From contig NZ_CAJGZN010000004.1 in NCBI RefSeq assembly GCF_904846235.1, positions 124,001-188,000 of the forward strand: DNA of 64,000 bases, written 5' to 3'. How positions within the stretch are numbered: the stretch's first letter is position 1; the number at the start of each line of letters is the position of its first letter. This document shows, in pieces, positions 55,168-64,000 of the stretch. A program made the position numbers and the translations under genes. The notes beneath the pieces were generated by a model. That model was not told the origin of the DNA. It was given only the letters and a program-made list of their open reading frames with translations, and did no database searches. Source of the DNA: Psychrobacter immobilis. GTDB taxonomy: Bacteria; Pseudomonadota; Gammaproteobacteria; Pseudomonadales; Moraxellaceae.

Positions 55168-56211
55168 TTAGCAACAACCACCTGCACCAGATGCCAGCAT
55201 CATAGGTTGATTAAATGGCATTAATTCACCGCAACCTGCAAAAATACCGTAGTGGCGACTGTCATCACCGATAAACTCAAAATGCGGCGCAAAGCGCGAT
55301 TCTTGCAGCATTCGAAACGTATTGCCACATACTGGGAATACCCGACCAGCTTCGATAGCATGATGTTTATCTAAATCAAACCGATGCGGGGACTGCTCGA
55401 TAGAGCCTTTATATATCACCGCTTGTCCGTGATCTTCGCAAGCATCCTCAAGCGAGTCGATTTTAAATAGGCGGTAAGTTGCAGAGAAAAACTGAATATC
55501 ACCGATTTTAGCTGCCAAAGCAGGATCTGTAATCTCAAGTGGGCGATCTTCAACCAAACGTATGTCTAAGAATCCTGCATCTCGTGCCAAACGGTTAAAA
55601 TCCTTCCAATACAATGCACCGCTCAAACACTCTCCATATAAAACGGGATCATCGATTAAGTGTTGCGGGATACGGCGATCGGCATAGACGTCAGAAAAAT
55701 AAAACTCCCCACCAGGTTTCAGCAAACGCTGCACACTGGCCATGACCGCGGCTTTATCTGGTGATAGATTGATAACACAATTTGAGACGATAATATCAAA
55801 GCTATTAGCCTCAAGGTCTAGTTCATCTAGTTTCTCGATATAGCCATGTAAAAAAGTCACATTGTCATAACCAAACTTATCGACATGATAGGCTTGATGC
55901 TGCTTGGCGACCGCTAGCTGCTCATCGGTCATATCCACACCGACTACGTGCCCACTCTCGCCCACCAATTGCGCTAATGCATAGACATCTCGGCCTGAGC
56001 CACTGCCCAAGTCTAAAATTCGACAGCCTTCAAGCAGTGCTGGACATACCAGACCGCAGCCATAATAGCGATTCAATACTTCATCATGAATATTTGCGAG
56101 TAATGGCTTGAGCCACTCAGGCATATTGCTGATATCACAACAAGCCGAGGTCTTTAAATCATTGGTACTCTGTAACTCTTTTCCATAGTAATTTTGCACG
56201 ACGTCATGCAT
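55168..56211 (-). CDS. arsM: ArsM-like arsenite S-adenosylmethionine methyltransferase
   Basis: A 347-residue SAM-dependent methyltransferase. The SAM-binding motif I DLGSGSGRD is at 67-75, and the three Cys positions needed to hold As(III) in ArsM have counterparts: C24/C25 near the N-terminus, C145 in IVSNCVINLSPDK and C195 in [11 protein letters not shown]. Extra Cys occur in YGCGLVCP and the final GGCC. It is the last gene of a six-gene minus-strand cluster with ArsS, two glycosyltransferases, DUF547 and a flavoprotein. Family membership is good; that it acts on arsenic is supported by the cluster but not proven. Confidence 0.87.
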   Translation of the reverse strand: MHDVVQNYYGKELQSTNDLKTSACCDISNMPEWLKPLLANIHDEVLNRYYGCGLVCPALLEGCRILDLGSGSGRDVYALAQLVGESGHVVGVDMTDEQLAVAKQHQAYHVDKFGYDNVTFLHGYIEKLDELDLEANSFDIIVSNCVINLSPDKAAVMASVQRLLKPGGEFYFSDVYADRRIPQHLIDDPVLYGECLSGALYWKDFNRLARDAGFLDIRLVEDRPLEITDPALAAKIGDIQFFSATYRLFKIDSLEDACEDHGQAVIYKGSIEQSPHRFDLDKHHAIEAGRVFPVCGNTFRMLQESRFAPHFEFIGDDSRHYGIFAGCGELMPFNQPMMLASGAGGCC

Positions 56212-56319
56212 AACAATATCCTTATTGAATGTGCCATCCAGTTAAAATTCTTAGTGAATCATCTTAGAATATGCAACTACATTAGTGAGTTTATCAACCT
56301 AGTTGTCACTTATCGGTTA

Positions 56320-56988
56320 TCAGTAGTTATCCACTTTGATATTAATATTGATGTAAGAATCTAGCCAGCCTGACGGCAAATGTACTAGATCTTTAGGCTC
56401 ATCAATATCGTGCAAAGGATCAAATAGTGCAAGTGTCCAAACTAATGCCGCTATGCGCTGCTTGGTGACAGCAGCAACACTAGTCGTACTCCAAACAATG
56501 TCCGAAAACATGCTGTCATTAACTTGTCTAAACCCTAGCAGCACATAACCACCATCAGTCGCTGGAATCATGACCGCATCGTTTTGATTTAGCTGCTGTA
56601 CCGCTGTCTGAATACATGCTGTCGTAAGACTAGGACAGTCCGTACCAATTAATACAACCTTGTCAAAACGTCCCAATGCCCGCTGACTGGCTATCAACAT
56701 ACGCAAACCCAAATCACCGTCGGCCTGCGTAGACCAACGCAGTGAGTTGGGCAAATCAAGCGCCTGCCAACATGGATCTGTTGGTGCTGGACTCACACAT
56801 AGCTCAACGGAAAAGCCCGTATCAATAGCCTGCTCAATACTATGCAGTAATAGCTGCCTTGCCATACGTGCAGCGCCATCTATACCCAGTGCTGGCTGTA
56901 AGCGGGTTTTCGCCTTATTAGGCGCTGGATATTTTGCAAACAGAAGGATGCAGGTATCTTGCTGTTTTGCAGATGAATCAGCTGTCAC
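56320..56988 (-). CDS. TIGR04282-type glycosyltransferase (DUF2064)
   Basis: A 222-residue GT-A-like nucleotidyl/glycosyl transferase domain. ILLFAKYPAPNKAKTRLQPALG is the nucleotide-binding start (Lys-Thr-Arg-Leu), GTDCPSL and ATDGGYVLLGF follow in family order. This family was first named for association with radical SAM proteins now known as ArsS and is annotated as an arsenosugar biosynthesis glycosyltransferase. It starts with GTG at 56988. 84 bases downstream of the second glycosyltransferase gene and 108 upstream of arsM. Confidence 0.85.
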   Translation of the reverse strand: MTADSSAKQQDTCILLFAKYPAPNKAKTRLQPALGIDGAARMARQLLLHSIEQAIDTGFSVELCVSPAPTDPCWQALDLPNSLRWSTQADGDLGLRMLIASQRALGRFDKVVLIGTDCPSLTTACIQTAVQQLNQNDAVMIPATDGGYVLLGFRQVNDSMFSDIVWSTTSVAAVTKQRIAALVWTLALFDPLHDIDEPKDLVHLPSGWLDSYININIKVDNY

Positions 56989-57072
56989 TATAACGGTCTC
57001 TCAATTGGTCAAATGTACAAGGACAAACTCTTTCTTCTTTTGTCTATCATGTTGATAAACCAAATAACTTCA

Positions 57073-57792
57073 CTAATTATAGTAGCGTTGCTTTAAGACG
57101 CTAGGCGATACGCCTCGCCAATAATCAAAGCGCAACTGCCACATCAAAAAAATCGTCCGCCATGTACCATGCTGCTGCCAACGCCGCGCTGAGGTCGTGA
57201 CTTTAGTTTTTAGACAAGCTGGTCGAGCAATTTTCTTTAGCCGTTTACACAGTTCGATATCTTCCATCAGTGGCTGATCAGGATAGCCATGCATTCGCCC
57301 AAACAAAGACTTTTTGATAAAAACTGCTTGATCGCCAGTGGCTATACCCATTAAGCGCGAGCGTTGATTTATCATGAACCCGACGATTTTTAACAATGGC
57401 TCACGGCTATCTAAACAGACATCAAAACGTCCCCAATCGTACTGAGCTATTGCCTGCTGAACGTTATCTATCGCGTCAGCTGGTAGCTCGGTATCAGCAT
57501 GTAAAAATAGCAGCACGTCACCTGTTGCCAATATAGCGCCCGCATTCATTTGCTGTGCGCGCCCTACGGTAGATTCGATAATATGCCAATCAATGATTGA
57601 TTGAGCAATCTCTGTACTTTTGAGCAAATTGTTGGCGATAGCAACCGAGCCATCTACTGAACCACCATCGACCAATATCACTTGCTGGGGTGCTAGATCG
57701 AGACTGGCAATATGAGCCATAAGCTTAGGCAAGTTATCCGCTTCATTTAATAAAGGAACAATAATTGATAGGTTCAATGGATATACCGTCAC
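57073..57792 (-). CDS. TIGR04283-type family 2 glycosyltransferase
   Basis: A 239-residue GT2 enzyme. SIIVPLLNEADNLPKLM is the nucleotide-binding start, VDGGSVDGSV the metal/nucleotide loop, LFLHADTELP the DxD-like motif, and GDQAVFIKKSLFGRMHGYPDQPLMEDIELCKRLKK (in pieces GYPDQP and MEDIELCKRL) is the acceptor region that defines this family. A GTG start at 57792 is used, with no strong binding site. It lies 30 bases after the DUF547 gene. Confidence 0.87.
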   Translation of the reverse strand: MTVYPLNLSIIVPLLNEADNLPKLMAHIASLDLAPQQVILVDGGSVDGSVAIANNLLKSTEIAQSIIDWHIIESTVGRAQQMNAGAILATGDVLLFLHADTELPADAIDNVQQAIAQYDWGRFDVCLDSREPLLKIVGFMINQRSRLMGIATGDQAVFIKKSLFGRMHGYPDQPLMEDIELCKRLKKIARPACLKTKVTTSARRWQQHGTWRTIFLMWQLRFDYWRGVSPSVLKQRYYN

Positions 57793-57822
57793 GTTAATCA
57801 GCGATTAAGATTAAAAACTGGC

Positions 57823-58644
57823 TTATTTTTTATTCAAATTCCAGTTGTAATCGGTATAGCTGATTTTTATCTTGCCTTGTTTGAGATCCGCTGTCTGAGC
57901 TTTACTCAATCCTAATGACGAGCTATAACAACCTAGAAAACCTGCTAAATCTTTTGTGCCGCGCCAGTTGGTTGCAAAATCCTCTTTATACCATTTAAAA
58001 ATTGGTGACACTCTTAGCGTATCGCCTTTGAGACTATTGCGGCTACTGTCTGCTAAAAACTTAGACGTTGCCTGCTCTAATTGACTGTCTAAACGCTTGC
58101 CGGTAAAGGCATCATCTTGCAATGCAGGGCAACCAATACTGGCACAATTGACTGCAAAGTGAATGCGCGGATCGTTGTAACGTTTAGAACCACGAATCAG
58201 GTTGTGCTCAATATCATCAAGTGAGCGCGTCTTACCAAGTAGCGAAACAAACTCTTGCTTCCATGGTGACCCAAACAGTCCGCCGATATCTTTGATGGAT
58301 TCGACGTTTGGATATTTCGTCAATACCAAATCAACCGTACCAGCGTTATAAACGTTGATTAAAAATGCCAACTGCTCGTTTTTACTCCAACGATTGAACT
58401 CTGATTGAGACACTTTGCTCGTCGCTTCCAGATAGCTTGTCAGCTTACTTTGATCTGCTTTCATACCAGCATAATTGACCACTGAAGCTTTGCCACCGTT
58501 GGTCATAGTCACATGCTTATTTAATAAGCTATCCCAGCTCTGATGGTTGAAGTCAGCATGAGCAGCCACGCTTGCTAATAAAATAGTCGTAGCAATAACT
58601 GGTTGGGCGAAAAACGTCTTCGCAGAAAAGTTAAATACTGACAT
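57823..58644 (-). CDS. DUF547 family periplasmic protein
   Basis: A 273-residue protein with a signal peptide (SAKTFFAQPVIATTILLASV, cleavage near AHA-DF at residue 31). The DUF547 core is visible: LAFLINVYNAGTVDLVLTKYP, SIKDIGGLFGSPWKQEFV, SLDDIEHNLIR, DPRIHFAVNCASIGCPAL. Cys in VNCASIGCP could form a thiol pair. DUF547 proteins accompany ArsS genes in many bacteria. GGAG precedes ATG. Function unknown. Confidence 0.87.
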   Translation of the reverse strand: MSVFNFSAKTFFAQPVIATTILLASVAAHADFNHQSWDSLLNKHVTMTNGGKASVVNYAGMKADQSKLTSYLEATSKVSQSEFNRWSKNEQLAFLINVYNAGTVDLVLTKYPNVESIKDIGGLFGSPWKQEFVSLLGKTRSLDDIEHNLIRGSKRYNDPRIHFAVNCASIGCPALQDDAFTGKRLDSQLEQATSKFLADSSRNSLKGDTLRVSPIFKWYKEDFATNWRGTKDLAGFLGCYSSSLGLSKAQTADLKQGKIKISYTDYNWNLNKK

Positions 58645-58749
58645 AGGACTTACTCCGTTTACACTGATTGTTTTTTACCTAAATTTTTATGTATGCTAAA
58701 AGCACCTATGTTTAAAGTGCTTATATTAAAAGCACTGACATTAGAACGG

Positions 58750-59739
58750 CTAAGGCGTGGCTACTAGCGCTGGCTCTACTGCCTCTTCTAACGCGCCGCC
58801 ACAGCTACTACCCTGTCCTGCTGTACAGCCATAGCAGTGGTCAGCAATGGCAATGTCATCACCAGACGGGTTTTGCGTTAACAAATCACTTAGGTGTCGC
58901 CGTGACTTATTTGGTACAGGTATCTCTAACTGCTGATTGAAATCACAATCAAACAGTTCACCCAACCAGTTGACACTAATGGTCGAACGGCACATGATTT
59001 CGGCTAAATTGGCAGCCATATAATTAGTTTTGAGCAAATCCATATACGGGTGGAACTGGTCTTTTGCCAGTAGCACCGCCCCAAAACGCTGAATCGGCAT
59101 ATTTGTTAGGGCAAATAGATGGTTAAACTCAATATCAAAGTGCGCTTTTAACTCACGCTTATAATCTGCTTCAAGCTGTTGTTGATTGGGCGGTAGCGTC
59201 GCACCTTGCGGATTGAAAACCAAGTTTAATGTTAAATCTGAATTAAGCTTGCCATACCCCAGCTGATTGAGCTTCTGCAATCCCAATATACTGTCGTCAA
59301 ACGCACCTTTGCCGCGCTGTTTATCGACATTTTCTAAGGAATAACAAGGCAAAGATGCCACCACTTCCACTTGGTTGTCTGCTAAAAACTGCGCCATATC
59401 CTCATAACCCTCTTCCATAAGGATAGTCAGATTACAACGGTCTATCACTTTGACACCTAGAGCCCGAGCGGCCGTGACCAAATACTTAAAATCCTCATGC
59501 ATTTCAGGCGCACCGCCCGTCAAATCAAGCGTATCGATGTTTTGTGCTTGTAATACCTCTGGTATCAGCTCAACCAACTCACGTGACATCATCTCGGTAC
59601 GATAAGGACTGGCAGCCACATGACAGTGCACGCAGGACATATTACATAAATAGCCCATATTGACTTGCAATATCGTCAATTGACGTCGTTTTATCGCTGG
59701 AAAATCCGTATGCTCAAGTAGCTCGATAGTTGATTTCAT
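58750..59739 (-). CDS. arsS: Arsenosugar biosynthesis radical SAM protein ArsS
   Basis: A 329-residue radical SAM protein. The cluster motif is C32-x3-C36-x2-C39 in GYLCNMSCVHCHVAA, followed by LDLTGGAPEMHEDF. The C-terminal domain carries CRSTISVNWLGELFDCDFNQQ and the Cys-rich end DHCYGCTAGQGSSCGG. The domain order matches the family described in cyanobacteria as ArsS, which attaches a 5'-deoxyadenosyl group to dimethylarsinous acid. The gene was originally annotated in databases as a radical SAM/Cys-rich protein. First or second gene of the cluster; 250 bases after the flavoprotein gene. Confidence 0.9.
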   Translation of the reverse strand: MKSTIELLEHTDFPAIKRRQLTILQVNMGYLCNMSCVHCHVAASPYRTEMMSRELVELIPEVLQAQNIDTLDLTGGAPEMHEDFKYLVTAARALGVKVIDRCNLTILMEEGYEDMAQFLADNQVEVVASLPCYSLENVDKQRGKGAFDDSILGLQKLNQLGYGKLNSDLTLNLVFNPQGATLPPNQQQLEADYKRELKAHFDIEFNHLFALTNMPIQRFGAVLLAKDQFHPYMDLLKTNYMAANLAEIMCRSTISVNWLGELFDCDFNQQLEIPVPNKSRRHLSDLLTQNPSGDDIAIADHCYGCTAGQGSSCGGALEEAVEPALVATP

Positions 59740-59989
59740 GGTGGTCTAAAATCCTGTTAGCAGTACAACTAAAAAAGGATAGCAACGTGACATTGAAGAT
59801 TAGAAAACATAGATAGCGCATTGCTTTTACTGTTTATTTTTAAGTTTGACAACGTAAAACTTGATTGCTCACTTTACGGTTTATCTAATCAATCATACCT
59901 GATTATCAATAAGCATTGACAACTAATCATATGGATTTTATGGTTTATTCTAAATGAGCATTAACCTTCGTTAGTTCTTATCAGCTTCG

Positions 59990-61180
59990 TCAATTCTTAT
60001 TAACTTCGATAAAACGCTTATCGATATACTTCTTGAGATGCCATACCCAGCGGCCTTGTAGGTTTACATTACCCCAACTACCAATGGCGTATTTGTCACC
60101 GCAAGACAGCAGATATAGCGTGCGCGACTTTGGCTGATAACTCTTCATTACGTTGTCACCCAGATAGGCCAATAAGTTATCAGCTTCGACAGCACCACCA
60201 TGCACTGAATGAACCCCCGAGTGCGCCACGTATTTATCGATTCGTGTCGCCACATCACCAACCGCAAACACGTTAGGATGAGAGATGCTCTGTTGCTTAT
60301 CGTTCACCGCGATAAACCCATCACCTTCTATCTCCAAATCTGTAGAACCCGTCCATGCCGACCCTATGACGCCAGTCGCAGCGATGACAGCATTTATGGG
60401 CAATGATTTATGCGTAGTCAATAATTTACCATCACGATAATCGGTCGCTCGTTCTCGAATTATCGTAATGCCATGGCGATGTAACTGCTGAACAACTCGG
60501 TGACGAAAGCCTGAGTTAAACCCTGACAATAGATTCTCACCGCATACTAATGTCACCTGATGATTACGATTGATGTTCCGTAGCGCGACTTGGGCTGCCA
60601 TCACCAATTCTATGGCCGCAGCACCTGCTCCGATAATAGCCAATTGATACTTTTCAGACTGCTGAGCGGCCTTTAGAATCCGCTGCCATTGAGTGATAAA
60701 TGTTGATAATGGTCGTATGGCAATCACGTTAGTATTAGCAGCGCCAGTATTGTTATCGTCATTATCGCTTCTGTACTCGTTGTAGCTATTGTGGTCAGGT
60801 TGCCAACGCATGTCTGTATCTGCGCCCGTATTTAGAGACAAGACATCATAGTCAAAATCCGTTTGTTCATCGCCAGTCGTAACCACCTTGTTTGACGCTG
60901 CGTTTACTTTTACAAGCGACTGCTGAATGAATCTCACACCTGCTCGCACACAAAGCGATTTGATATCGATACTGATATCATGCAGCTGATAATGCCCTGC
61001 CATCCAACCTGGTAACATGCCAGAATAGATGGTTTGCGGTTGCTCACTAATTAAATGAATGTCTGCCTCTATCGTATCGGCGTCCTTTAAACGCGCGGCG
61101 CTAAGTCGACGCAACATACCAATATGAGCATGACCTGCGCCTGCCAATAGTAGTGTCTTTTTCGATGAAAATTTCGTCAT
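59990..61180 (-). CDS. FAD/NAD(P)-dependent oxidoreductase
   Basis: A 396-residue flavoprotein. It starts LLLAGAGHAHIGMLRRL (FAD-binding) and has SEQPQTIYSGMLPGWMAGHY, which matches the family once described as the N-terminal partner of SelD (pyridine nucleotide-disulfide oxidoreductase-like). A second nucleotide-binding stretch LAIIGAGAAAIELVMAAQ and the FAD end motif VFAVGDVATR are seen; no redox Cys pair is visible. ATG 61180 is used; TTG 61195 is possible. Same strand and upstream of arsS, so likely part of the cluster, perhaps supplying reduction. Confidence 0.82.
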   Translation of the reverse strand: MTKFSSKKTLLLAGAGHAHIGMLRRLSAARLKDADTIEADIHLISEQPQTIYSGMLPGWMAGHYQLHDISIDIKSLCVRAGVRFIQQSLVKVNAASNKVVTTGDEQTDFDYDVLSLNTGADTDMRWQPDHNSYNEYRSDNDDNNTGAANTNVIAIRPLSTFITQWQRILKAAQQSEKYQLAIIGAGAAAIELVMAAQVALRNINRNHQVTLVCGENLLSGFNSGFRHRVVQQLHRHGITIIRERATDYRDGKLLTTHKSLPINAVIAATGVIGSAWTGSTDLEIEGDGFIAVNDKQQSISHPNVFAVGDVATRIDKYVAHSGVHSVHGGAVEADNLLAYLGDNVMKSYQPKSRTLYLLSCGDKYAIGSWGNVNLQGRWVWHLKKYIDKRFIEVNKN

Positions 61181-61557
61181 AGATGATTTTATCAAGGCGG
61201 TTAGTTGCTGTTAATATTTGATGGAATGTTGATTGATATAAATGACTTTAAAAACTCATTTAAAAGTATCATATAAATAAGACCAGTCTGTTGCGGGCGA
61301 ACAGTAAGAGCGTAAATGGCTTATGTGACTCATGTGGCTTATACGGATTCAATCATAGTTACTGCTTTAACCGTTATTAGTAGAATGAGATTTTGTATAA
61401 CTGAATTAAAATCATAAAATAAGATGAAATTATTTATCATCGCCCAGTACAATAGGACATTATAAGAGCCGCATGATAAATTGCGCTGCTTGACCCATTA
61501 TTTGAGAAACATCGTCAAAACCGTTAATGAAAATTATAAGTAATCAAGGAACATTAC
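61181..61557. other. Divergent intergenic region upstream of the arsenosugar-type cluster
   Basis: 377 bases. No ArsR-type operator, riboswitch or terminator is recognised by eye, and no small frame is convincing. Promoters for both the flavoprotein gene and the alpha/beta hydrolase gene must lie here. Confidence 0.5.
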
Positions 61558-62514
61558 ATGAGCACCAATATCGATAACAGTAACGATCACATTTTGTCTT
61601 CTGACAATATTCACTACTTGCATCATGACTTTTTTGAGCCAAGTAGCAAAGACGTCGAGATTAGCGCAACTTTATTGATTGTGCATGGCATGGCAGAGCA
61701 CAGCGGTCGCTATAGCGATTTTGCACAGTTTTTGGCAGACAATGGTATCGCTGTGGCGACTTATGACCATTTGGGTCATGGACAGACGATCAAGACTGAG
61801 GCCGATCTTGGGTTTTTCGGTGAAGAGCATCCGGTACAGTCACTTTTAAAAGACGTGATTGTCATGGCCGATAGCTTAAAAGACCGTCATCCAGACGTTC
61901 CGCATTTTGTGATGGGTCACTCGATGGGGTCGTTTATCGTGCGCAATGTACTCAAGCATCATGCGCATAATTTCACAGGCGCCATCCTAATGGGTTCCGC
62001 AGACGCTAACCCACTGGCCAAGGTTCTATTACCTATTAACAAGCTACTAGCCAGAGTCGCCCCACGACAACCGAATACAGTTTTTGCCAAGGTGATGAAC
62101 AAAGTCCTTAACAGCCAACTATCTGATCGCAATTCGTCCTCACAGTTTGCGTGGCTCAGTGAAAATACCGCAAACATTGAAGCCTATGAAGCCGATCCTA
62201 AGACTGGTTTTGACTTTACCAATAATGGCTTTATGACATTGTTCACGCTTATGGATACTGGACTGAATAAAAATTGGGCTACCACTATTGCCAAAAACTT
62301 CCCAATGCTATTTATCAGCGGTGAAGATGATCCGATTGGTGAAATGGGTCGCGGTATACGTAGGGTTGTCACGCGTCTGGACAAACGTCATTTCAGTCAT
62401 GTCGATATTCAGCTGTATCCTAATATGCGCCATGAAGTGCTGCACGAAAAGGATAAACAGACCGTTTATCAAGATATTTTAGAGTGGATAGAGACCAACA
62501 CGGCAGACAATTAA
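61558..62514 (+). CDS. Monoacylglycerol lipase-like alpha/beta hydrolase
   Basis: A 318-residue serine hydrolase of the lysophospholipase/monoglyceride lipase branch. LLIVHGMAEHSGRYSDFAQFLADNG is the family start, YDHLGHGQT follows, the nucleophile elbow is GHSMGSFIVRN with S122, the acid is in ISGEDDPIGEMG, and the His is in YPNMRHEVLHE. Soluble, no signal peptide. AAGGAA lies upstream of ATG. Single gene before dapD. Confidence 0.88.
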   Translation: MSTNIDNSNDHILSSDNIHYLHHDFFEPSSKDVEISATLLIVHGMAEHSGRYSDFAQFLADNGIAVATYDHLGHGQTIKTEADLGFFGEEHPVQSLLKDVIVMADSLKDRHPDVPHFVMGHSMGSFIVRNVLKHHAHNFTGAILMGSADANPLAKVLLPINKLLARVAPRQPNTVFAKVMNKVLNSQLSDRNSSSQFAWLSENTANIEAYEADPKTGFDFTNNGFMTLFTLMDTGLNKNWATTIAKNFPMLFISGEDDPIGEMGRGIRRVVTRLDKRHFSHVDIQLYPNMRHEVLHEKDKQTVYQDILEWIETNTADN

Positions 62515-62738
62515 ATTATGATAAATGAGTTGTTTTGAGGGAGTATCTGAAAACAACTCATTCAATATTGTCACAATAAGACCCTCAACGCGTTTGCTAA
62601 AAGCGGTCAAATTAGCGACAATATGGCAAGCAAGTTTTTGGACCAAGCCATACCTTGAATTTTCTTTAGGCTGGGTCATATAAGCCTTTAACCATAACAT
62701 TAAGATCACCCTCCCTTTCATTCATTTTAGGAACCTTT

Positions 62739-63560
62739 ATGTCATTACAACAAACCATCGAACAAGCATTTGAAAATCGCAACGAATACAGCCCAGCTAA
62801 TATGCCACAAGACGTGCGTGATGCTATCAATCAAGTACTTGAGCAACTAGACAACGGTAGCCTGCGCGTAGCAGAAAAGAAAGATGGTGAATGGGTTGTC
62901 AATCAGTGGGCCAAAAAAGCCGTACTATTGTCTTTCCGTCTAAACGACAACTACGTCCAAGCCGCTGGCGAACACGTACAGTTCTATGACAAAGTTCCAA
63001 CTAAATTTGCTAACTGGACCGAAGCGCAGTTTAAAGAAGCAGGCGTACGCGTTGTACCACCAGCTGTCGCACGTAGAGGTTCTTTCATCGCAGCAGGCGC
63101 AGTATTGATGCCGTCATACGTCAACATCGGTGCCTATGTCGATCAAGGTGCGATGGTTGATACGTGGGCGACCGTTGGTTCATGTGCTCAAATCGGTAAA
63201 AACGTGCATTTATCAGGTGGCGTTGGCATCGGCGGTGTATTAGAGCCATTGCAAGCAAACCCTACTATCATCGAAGACAACTGCTTCATCGGTGCACGCT
63301 CTGAAATCGTTGAAGGCGTTATCGTTGAAGAAGGCGCTGTCATCTCTATGGGTGTCTATATAGGTCAATCGACGCGCATCTATGATCGCGAAACTGGCGA
63401 GATTCATCGTGGCCGTGTACCAGCAGGTTCTGTTGTCGTACCAGGTAGCTTACCGTCAGAAGATGGCACGCACAGCTTGTACGCTGCCATCATCGTGAAA
63501 AAAGTTGACGCGCAAACTCGTGCAAAAACATCAGTAAACGAGCTATTACGCCTAGCCTAA
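62739..63560 (+). CDS. dapD: Tetrahydrodipicolinate N-succinyltransferase
   Basis: Lysine and diaminopimelate biosynthesis step transferring succinyl from succinyl-CoA. 273 residues: an N-terminal helical domain, then a left-handed hexapeptide-repeat helix visible in [53 protein letters not shown] (in pieces [19 protein letters not shown] and [10 protein letters not shown]), and the C-terminal domain ending [13 protein letters not shown]. Full-length and intact. Terminator at 63607-63639. Confidence 0.96.
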   Translation: MSLQQTIEQAFENRNEYSPANMPQDVRDAINQVLEQLDNGSLRVAEKKDGEWVVNQWAKKAVLLSFRLNDNYVQAAGEHVQFYDKVPTKFANWTEAQFKEAGVRVVPPAVARRGSFIAAGAVLMPSYVNIGAYVDQGAMVDTWATVGSCAQIGKNVHLSGGVGIGGVLEPLQANPTIIEDNCFIGARSEIVEGVIVEEGAVISMGVYIGQSTRIYDRETGEIHRGRVPAGSVVVPGSLPSEDGTHSLYAAIIVKKVDAQTRAKTSVNELLRLA

Positions 63561-63606
63561 ATATTTGGCACGTACCATTATTTGGTACATAATATTGTTT
63601 TATATG

Positions 63607-63639
63607 AAGATGCTGGGGGATGACTCCAGCATCTTTTTT
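63607..63639 (+). terminator. Intrinsic terminator of dapD
   Basis: AAGATGCTGG pairs with CCAGCATCTT around a 9-base loop, with a following T-run. Confidence 0.88.
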
Positions 63640-63785
63640 GCAGCTTAATATAACGCGTTACGTTATAATCCTCTTTTAGTTTGTCTTTATACAAACACAA
63701 AATCATTCGTACCATCCCCTGCCTTTTTATTACGATTGATAAGCGCTTCATCGTCTTATCGACCTTTAACTGTATTTGAAATATT

Positions 63786-64000
63786 ATGAGTGAATCATCA
63801 TTACGCACCGCCGCTATCCCTGTTACTGACCCCGAAGCAGGATTACGTCTGACTGAGATTTTTTATTCCTTACAAGGTGAGGCAATCACTTCAGGCTTGC
63901 CGACGATATTTGTGCGTCTAACGGGCTGTCCGCTGCGCTGCGTCTATTGTGATACCGAATATGCTTTTACTGGCGGCGAACGTCAATCATTAGAAACCAT
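63786..64000 (+). CDS. queE: 7-carboxy-7-deazaguanine synthase QueE, C-terminus beyond the right edge
   Basis: Radical SAM enzyme that contracts the ring of 6-carboxytetrahydropterin in queuosine and preQ0 biosynthesis. The visible 71 residues hold LRLTEIFYSLQGEAITSG, then the cluster motif C48-x3-C52-x2-C55 in TGCPLRCVYCDTEYAF, which is the QueE type. The frame is open at the window edge. queC for the next step is at 16587, far from here. Confidence 0.93.
   Translation, partial: MSESSLRTAAIPVTDPEAGLRLTEIFYSLQGEAITSGLPTIFVRLTGCPLRCVYCDTEYAFTGGERQSLET

Noticed and set aside
1..64000. tRNA, rRNA, CRISPR or prophage genes
   Set aside because: No cloverleaf, repeat-spacer array or phage protein was recognised by eye on either strand; an automated scan would be decisive.

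Overview
The window looks like a chromosome segment of a Psychrobacter-type bacterium (Gammaproteobacteria, Moraxellaceae). I infer this from the moderate-to-low GC content, the style of the proteins (cbb3 oxidase genes, LolD with a single LolC-type permease, RlmL, TtcA, DapD) and AT-rich intergenic DNA with short dispersed palindromes. No tRNA, rRNA, CRISPR array, prophage or intact insertion sequence was recognised.

Layout. 1-2648 holds the minus-strand start of comEC (DNA uptake), running off the left edge, with a divergent DUF2062 membrane protein gene. 3533-7944 has a small acidic protein, lolD and a lolC-type gene for lipoprotein release, an unrecognised 324-residue protein and an SCP2-type lipid-binding protein. 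8811-15003 is the cbb3 cytochrome c oxidase block ccoN-ccoO-ccoQ-ccoP plus the assembly genes ccoG and ccoH. 15130-24133 is housekeeping: ttcA, queC, a small periplasmic Cys protein, a Bcp-type peroxiredoxin, a dihydrolipoyl dehydrogenase-like flavoprotein, an MscS channel and rlmL.

24405-41842 is the largest accessory region, a tellurium-resistance-type (Ter) stress island. Its first half carries three stand-alone TerD proteins, a DUF475 (TerC-like) membrane protein, an AIM24-family protein, a two-domain TerA, and a glutaminase lying among them. Its second half carries the biosynthetic enzymes known from ter neighbourhoods: an ATP-grasp ligase, two phosphoribosyltransferase-type proteins (PRTase/TRSP and StiP-PELOTA), a HAD phosphatase and a CitE-like C-C lyase. 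Two unusual proteins are built into this operon: a TerD-like domain fused to a trypsin-like serine protease, and a three-helix membrane protein overlapping its neighbours. A divergent pair, an MHYT membrane sensor and a V4R ligand-binding protein, separates the ATP-grasp gene from the rest. I see no TerB, TelA or TerY.

41996-50000 is mostly ordinary metabolism: an alpha/beta hydrolase, a crotonase, a PACE efflux protein, DUF805, acnB, a carboxymuconolactone decarboxylase-type protein and lipA. 50055-53629 is a TAXI-type TRAP importer (lipoprotein, DUF1850 protein, fused permease) preceded by a strong palindrome. An MTAP-type phosphorylase (54113-55006) faces a second accessory cluster at 55168-61180. 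That cluster matches the arsenosugar pathway set: an ArsM-like methyltransferase, two glycosyltransferases of the TIGR04282 and TIGR04283 types, a DUF547 protein, the radical SAM protein ArsS and a FAD oxidoreductase. The window closes with a monoglyceride-lipase-like hydrolase, dapD and the start of queE.

The most interesting parts are the expanded Ter island with its protease fusion and embedded membrane protein, and the arsenosugar-type cluster.
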